Assembly (NCBI GenBank): GCA_905479905.1
Contig: CAJQOK010000283.1
Coordinates: forward strand, 1 to 7,190
Direction: 5' to 3'
DNA length: 7,190 nucleotides
Source of the DNA: an uncultured Aliterella sp.
Lineage (GTDB): Bacteria; Cyanobacteriota; Cyanobacteriia; Cyanobacteriales; Chroococcidiopsidaceae
Shown here: positions 5,490 to 7,190 of the stretch, in pieces
Position numbering within the stretch: position 1 is the stretch's first letter
How the letters are laid out: the number at the start of each line of letters is the position of its first letter
Translations under genes and position numbers: made by a program
Notes under the pieces: generated by a model
What the model saw: the letters and a program-made list of their open reading frames with translations, nothing else
Database searches by the model: none
What the model was told of the DNA's origin: nothing

Positions 5490-6923
5490 ATGACCTTAAA
5501 AATATATAACACCCTGACTCGCCGTCAAGAAGAATTTAAACCGCTCTCCTCAGATAACTTAGTTAAAATGTACTATTGCGGCGTAACAGTGTACGATTAC
5601 TGCCATTTGGGTCATGCACGGGCTTGTATTGTTTGGGATGTAGTGCGCCGTTATCTGCAATTTTTGGGCTATAAAGTGCGGTATGTGCAGAATTTTACCG
5701 ATATTGATGACAAAATTCTTAACCGCGCAAGAGTAGAAAATTCCTCAATGGAGGAAGTCGCAGAGCGCTATATTAGGGCATATTTTGAAGATATGGCGCG
5801 GTTAAATATTAAAGAAGCTGATGAATATCCCCGTGCTACTCACACTATAGACGGCATCAAAAGACTAATTCACGAATTAGAGCAAAAAGATTATGCTTAC
5901 GCTTCTGGGGGGGATGTTTATTACAAAGTCCGCTCGTTTGCAGAGTATGGGAAGCTATCGGGGCGAAAGTTAGAAGATTCGCAAGCGGGGGCTAGTGGGA
6001 TAGAGGACGCAGAAGCCAGCAAAAAACACGATCCCCTTGATTTTGCCCTGTGGAAGGCTGCAAACGCCGGAGAACCGTATTGGAAGTCGCCCTGGGGTGC
6101 AGGAAGACCGGGATGGCATATAGAATGTTCGGCAATGGTGCGCGATCGCCTAGGTGACACTATAGACATTCATGCTGGGGGTGCAGACTTAATTTTTCCC
6201 CACCATGAAAACGAAATTGCTCAATCGGAAGCTGTTACAGGTAAGCCTTTAGCGAATTACTGGCTACATAACGGCATGGTGACAGTTGATGATGAAAAAA
6301 TGTCTAAGTCTTTGGGCAATTTTATTACTATCCGTGAATTGCTAGATCGTCCCACTGAGCCGATGGCGGTACGTTTGTTTGTCTTGATGGCACATTACCG
6401 CAAACCTATTGATTTTAGCGATCGCGCTCTAGAATCGGCTAACAATGGTTGGGAAACACTCAAGGAGGGACTGCTATTTGGCTCAAGGTACGGCAAACAA
6501 TTAGGTTGGCTTGCCACAGATGGCGAACTAATTTCGGAGGCTGTAGAACGCTTCCAAGCGGCGGTAAATGAAGATTTTAACTTCTCTAGTGGATTATCGG
6601 TGCTATTTGAAATTGCCAAAGATTTGCAGCGCGAAGGTAATATCTTAGTTCATCAAGGAAATACCGTTACATCACCAACGCAACTACAAGCAATGTGGCA
6701 TACCTTAGTTAAATTAGCGGAGGTTTTGGGCTTAGAAGCTCAGGAGGACGCAGAAGCAGTTAAAGGCTTGAGTGATGAGGAGATAGAACAATTATTAGAA
6801 CAAAGGGCGATCGCGCGTCAAGCTAAAGATTTTGCCAAGTCTGACCAAATTCGCCACCAATTACTAGAACAAGGAATTACTGTTATTGATAACGCTGATG
6901 GTTCAAAATGGCATCGCAATTAA
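5490..6923 (+). CDS. cysS: Cysteinyl-tRNA synthetase
   Basis: A complete class I aminoacyl-tRNA synthetase of 477 residues, close to the usual bacterial length of about 460-480. It joins cysteine to tRNA-Cys in the cytoplasm using ATP. The active-site signatures are HLGH (39-42) and KMSKS (270-274). The catalytic zinc that reads the cysteine thiol is held by C30, C213, H238 and E242, all present, the last two in FPHHENE. The C-terminal part (about 330-477) holds the helical and anticodon-recognition regions, and the end DNADGSKWHRN is typical. The ATG fits the conserved MTLKIYNTLTRR start, although no Shine-Dalgarno is visible. Three HIP1 sites lie inside the gene. A 14-base sequence coding for EDAEA occurs twice in frame (6003-6016 and 6744-6757), both in variable surface regions. 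The gene is divergent from the CobW-family gene and ends 27 bases before the convergent gene at 6951. Confidence 0.99.
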   Translation: MTLKIYNTLTRRQEEFKPLSSDNLVKMYYCGVTVYDYCHLGHARACIVWDVVRRYLQFLGYKVRYVQNFTDIDDKILNRARVENSSMEEVAERYIRAYFEDMARLNIKEADEYPRATHTIDGIKRLIHELEQKDYAYASGGDVYYKVRSFAEYGKLSGRKLEDSQAGASGIEDAEASKKHDPLDFALWKAANAGEPYWKSPWGAGRPGWHIECSAMVRDRLGDTIDIHAGGADLIFPHHENEIAQSEAVTGKPLANYWLHNGMVTVDDEKMSKSLGNFITIRELLDRPTEPMAVRLFVLMAHYRKPIDFSDRALESANNGWETLKEGLLFGSRYGKQLGWLATDGELISEAVERFQAAVNEDFNFSSGLSVLFEIAKDLQREGNILVHQGNTVTSPTQLQAMWHTLVKLAEVLGLEAQEDAEAVKGLSDEEIEQLLEQRAIARQAKDFAKSDQIRHQLLEQGITVIDNADGSKWHRN

Positions 6924-6950
6924 CGATGTATCACAAGAAATCTAAGAATA

Positions 6951-7190
6951 TTACAAATCGCCTCTTTCCTGAAAAACCACTTGAGCGATCGCCATCGCCT
7001 GCTGCACTTTCACAAAGCCAACGTAAGGTAGCATATGGGAAATCGCTTCAATAATTTCTGGACGGCTTGCTCCTGTGTTTAAAGCTCCATTAATGTGAAC
7101 GTTTAGCGGTAATTCGCAAGCCGTTGTGCCTAATGCTGTTAATGCCGAAACAGTCGCTAATTCGCGGGTTTTTAAGTCCAAATTGGGGCG
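6951..7190 (-). CDS. Carboxymuconolactone decarboxylase-family protein, C-terminal part (5' end outside window)
   Basis: The minus-strand frame is open from the window edge to TAA at 6951-6953, giving 79 residues. The TTG at 7179-7181 is not a start: the codons before it (RPN) continue the conserved segment RPNLDLKTREL. Family marks are the L(D/S)xKTRELA opening of the helical core, the histidine in PLNVHINGALNTG, and the EIIEAISHMLPYVGF helix. I see no CxxC pair in the visible part, so an AhpD-type thiol peroxidase role is not supported. The gamma-CMD branch fits better. Full-length members are, from memory, about 105-130 residues, so 30-50 residues are missing. The family includes beta-ketoadipate pathway enzymes, but many cyanobacterial members have no known substrate. 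It converges with cysS, with 27 bases and no evident terminator between them. Confidence 0.9.
   Translation of the reverse strand, partial: RPNLDLKTRELATVSALTALGTTACELPLNVHINGALNTGASRPEIIEAISHMLPYVGFVKVQQAMAIAQVVFQERGDL

Larger units (their letters stand above)
2156..6992. repeat. HIP1 octamer GCGATCGC, nine dispersed copies
   Basis: The cyanobacterial highly iterated palindrome occurs at 2156-2163, 2583-2590, 3267-3274, 3407-3414, 4135-4142, 6142-6149, 6418-6425, 6807-6814 and 6985-6992. The first two are intergenic; the others lie in the haem-oxygenase-fold gene, cysS and the CMD-family gene. None occurs in 1-2061 or inside the CobW-family gene. The coordinates given here are the outer limits of the set, not one continuous element. 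Confidence 0.95.

Noticed and set aside
5921..6619. Minus-strand open frames inside cysS (5921-6169, 6395-6619)
   Set aside because: They lie wholly within a well-conserved gene on the other strand and show no family resemblance.
7179..7181. TTG as start of the CMD-family gene
   Set aside because: The conserved segment RPNLDLKTREL runs through it to the window edge, so the true start is outside.

Overview
The window looks like a piece of a filamentous-type cyanobacterial chromosome. The octamer GCGATCGC (HIP1) occurs nine times. A pentapeptide-repeat protein carries the cyanobacterial style of C-terminal cap. A three-copy palindromic repeat of a kind I recognise from cyanobacterial intergenic DNA separates two convergent genes. 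The protein-level resemblance of CysRS, the CobW GTPase and the haem-oxygenase-like enzyme also points to cyanobacteria. No rRNA, tRNA, CRISPR array or insertion sequence is visible.

Layout. Positions 1-2061 (+) hold the C-terminal 686 residues of a large superfamily 2 helicase-like protein whose start lies before the window. This stretch is visibly AT-rich and has no HIP1 site, unlike what follows, so it may be acquired DNA. Next come a small basic pentapeptide-repeat protein (2185-2556, +) and a very short RDD-type membrane protein (2622-2870, -). A 255-base divergent intergenic region (2871-3125) holds a 7-bp inverted repeat and a perfect TTGTA-N8-TACAA palindrome that matches the NtcA consensus. 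It precedes a haem-oxygenase-fold 'iron-containing redox enzyme' (3126-4181, +). The repeat array (4189-4285) lies between that gene and a COG0523/CobW metallochaperone GTPase (4298-5365, -). The GTPase gene is divergent from cysS, the cysteinyl-tRNA synthetase gene (5490-6923, +). The window ends inside a carboxymuconolactone decarboxylase-family gene (6951-7190, -).

How the genes relate. No operon of several genes is evident: neighbours are mostly convergent or divergent. The one pairing with a biochemical rationale is CobW-family GTPase with CysRS: COG0523 proteins deliver or manage metal (often zinc), and CysRS here keeps all four zinc ligands. The link is suggestive only. I found no convincing new multi-gene system. 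The items most worth a second look are the truncated helicase at the left edge (possible defence-type gene), the NtcA-like palindrome sitting only 15 bases before a start codon, and the uncharacterised diiron-type enzyme it would control.
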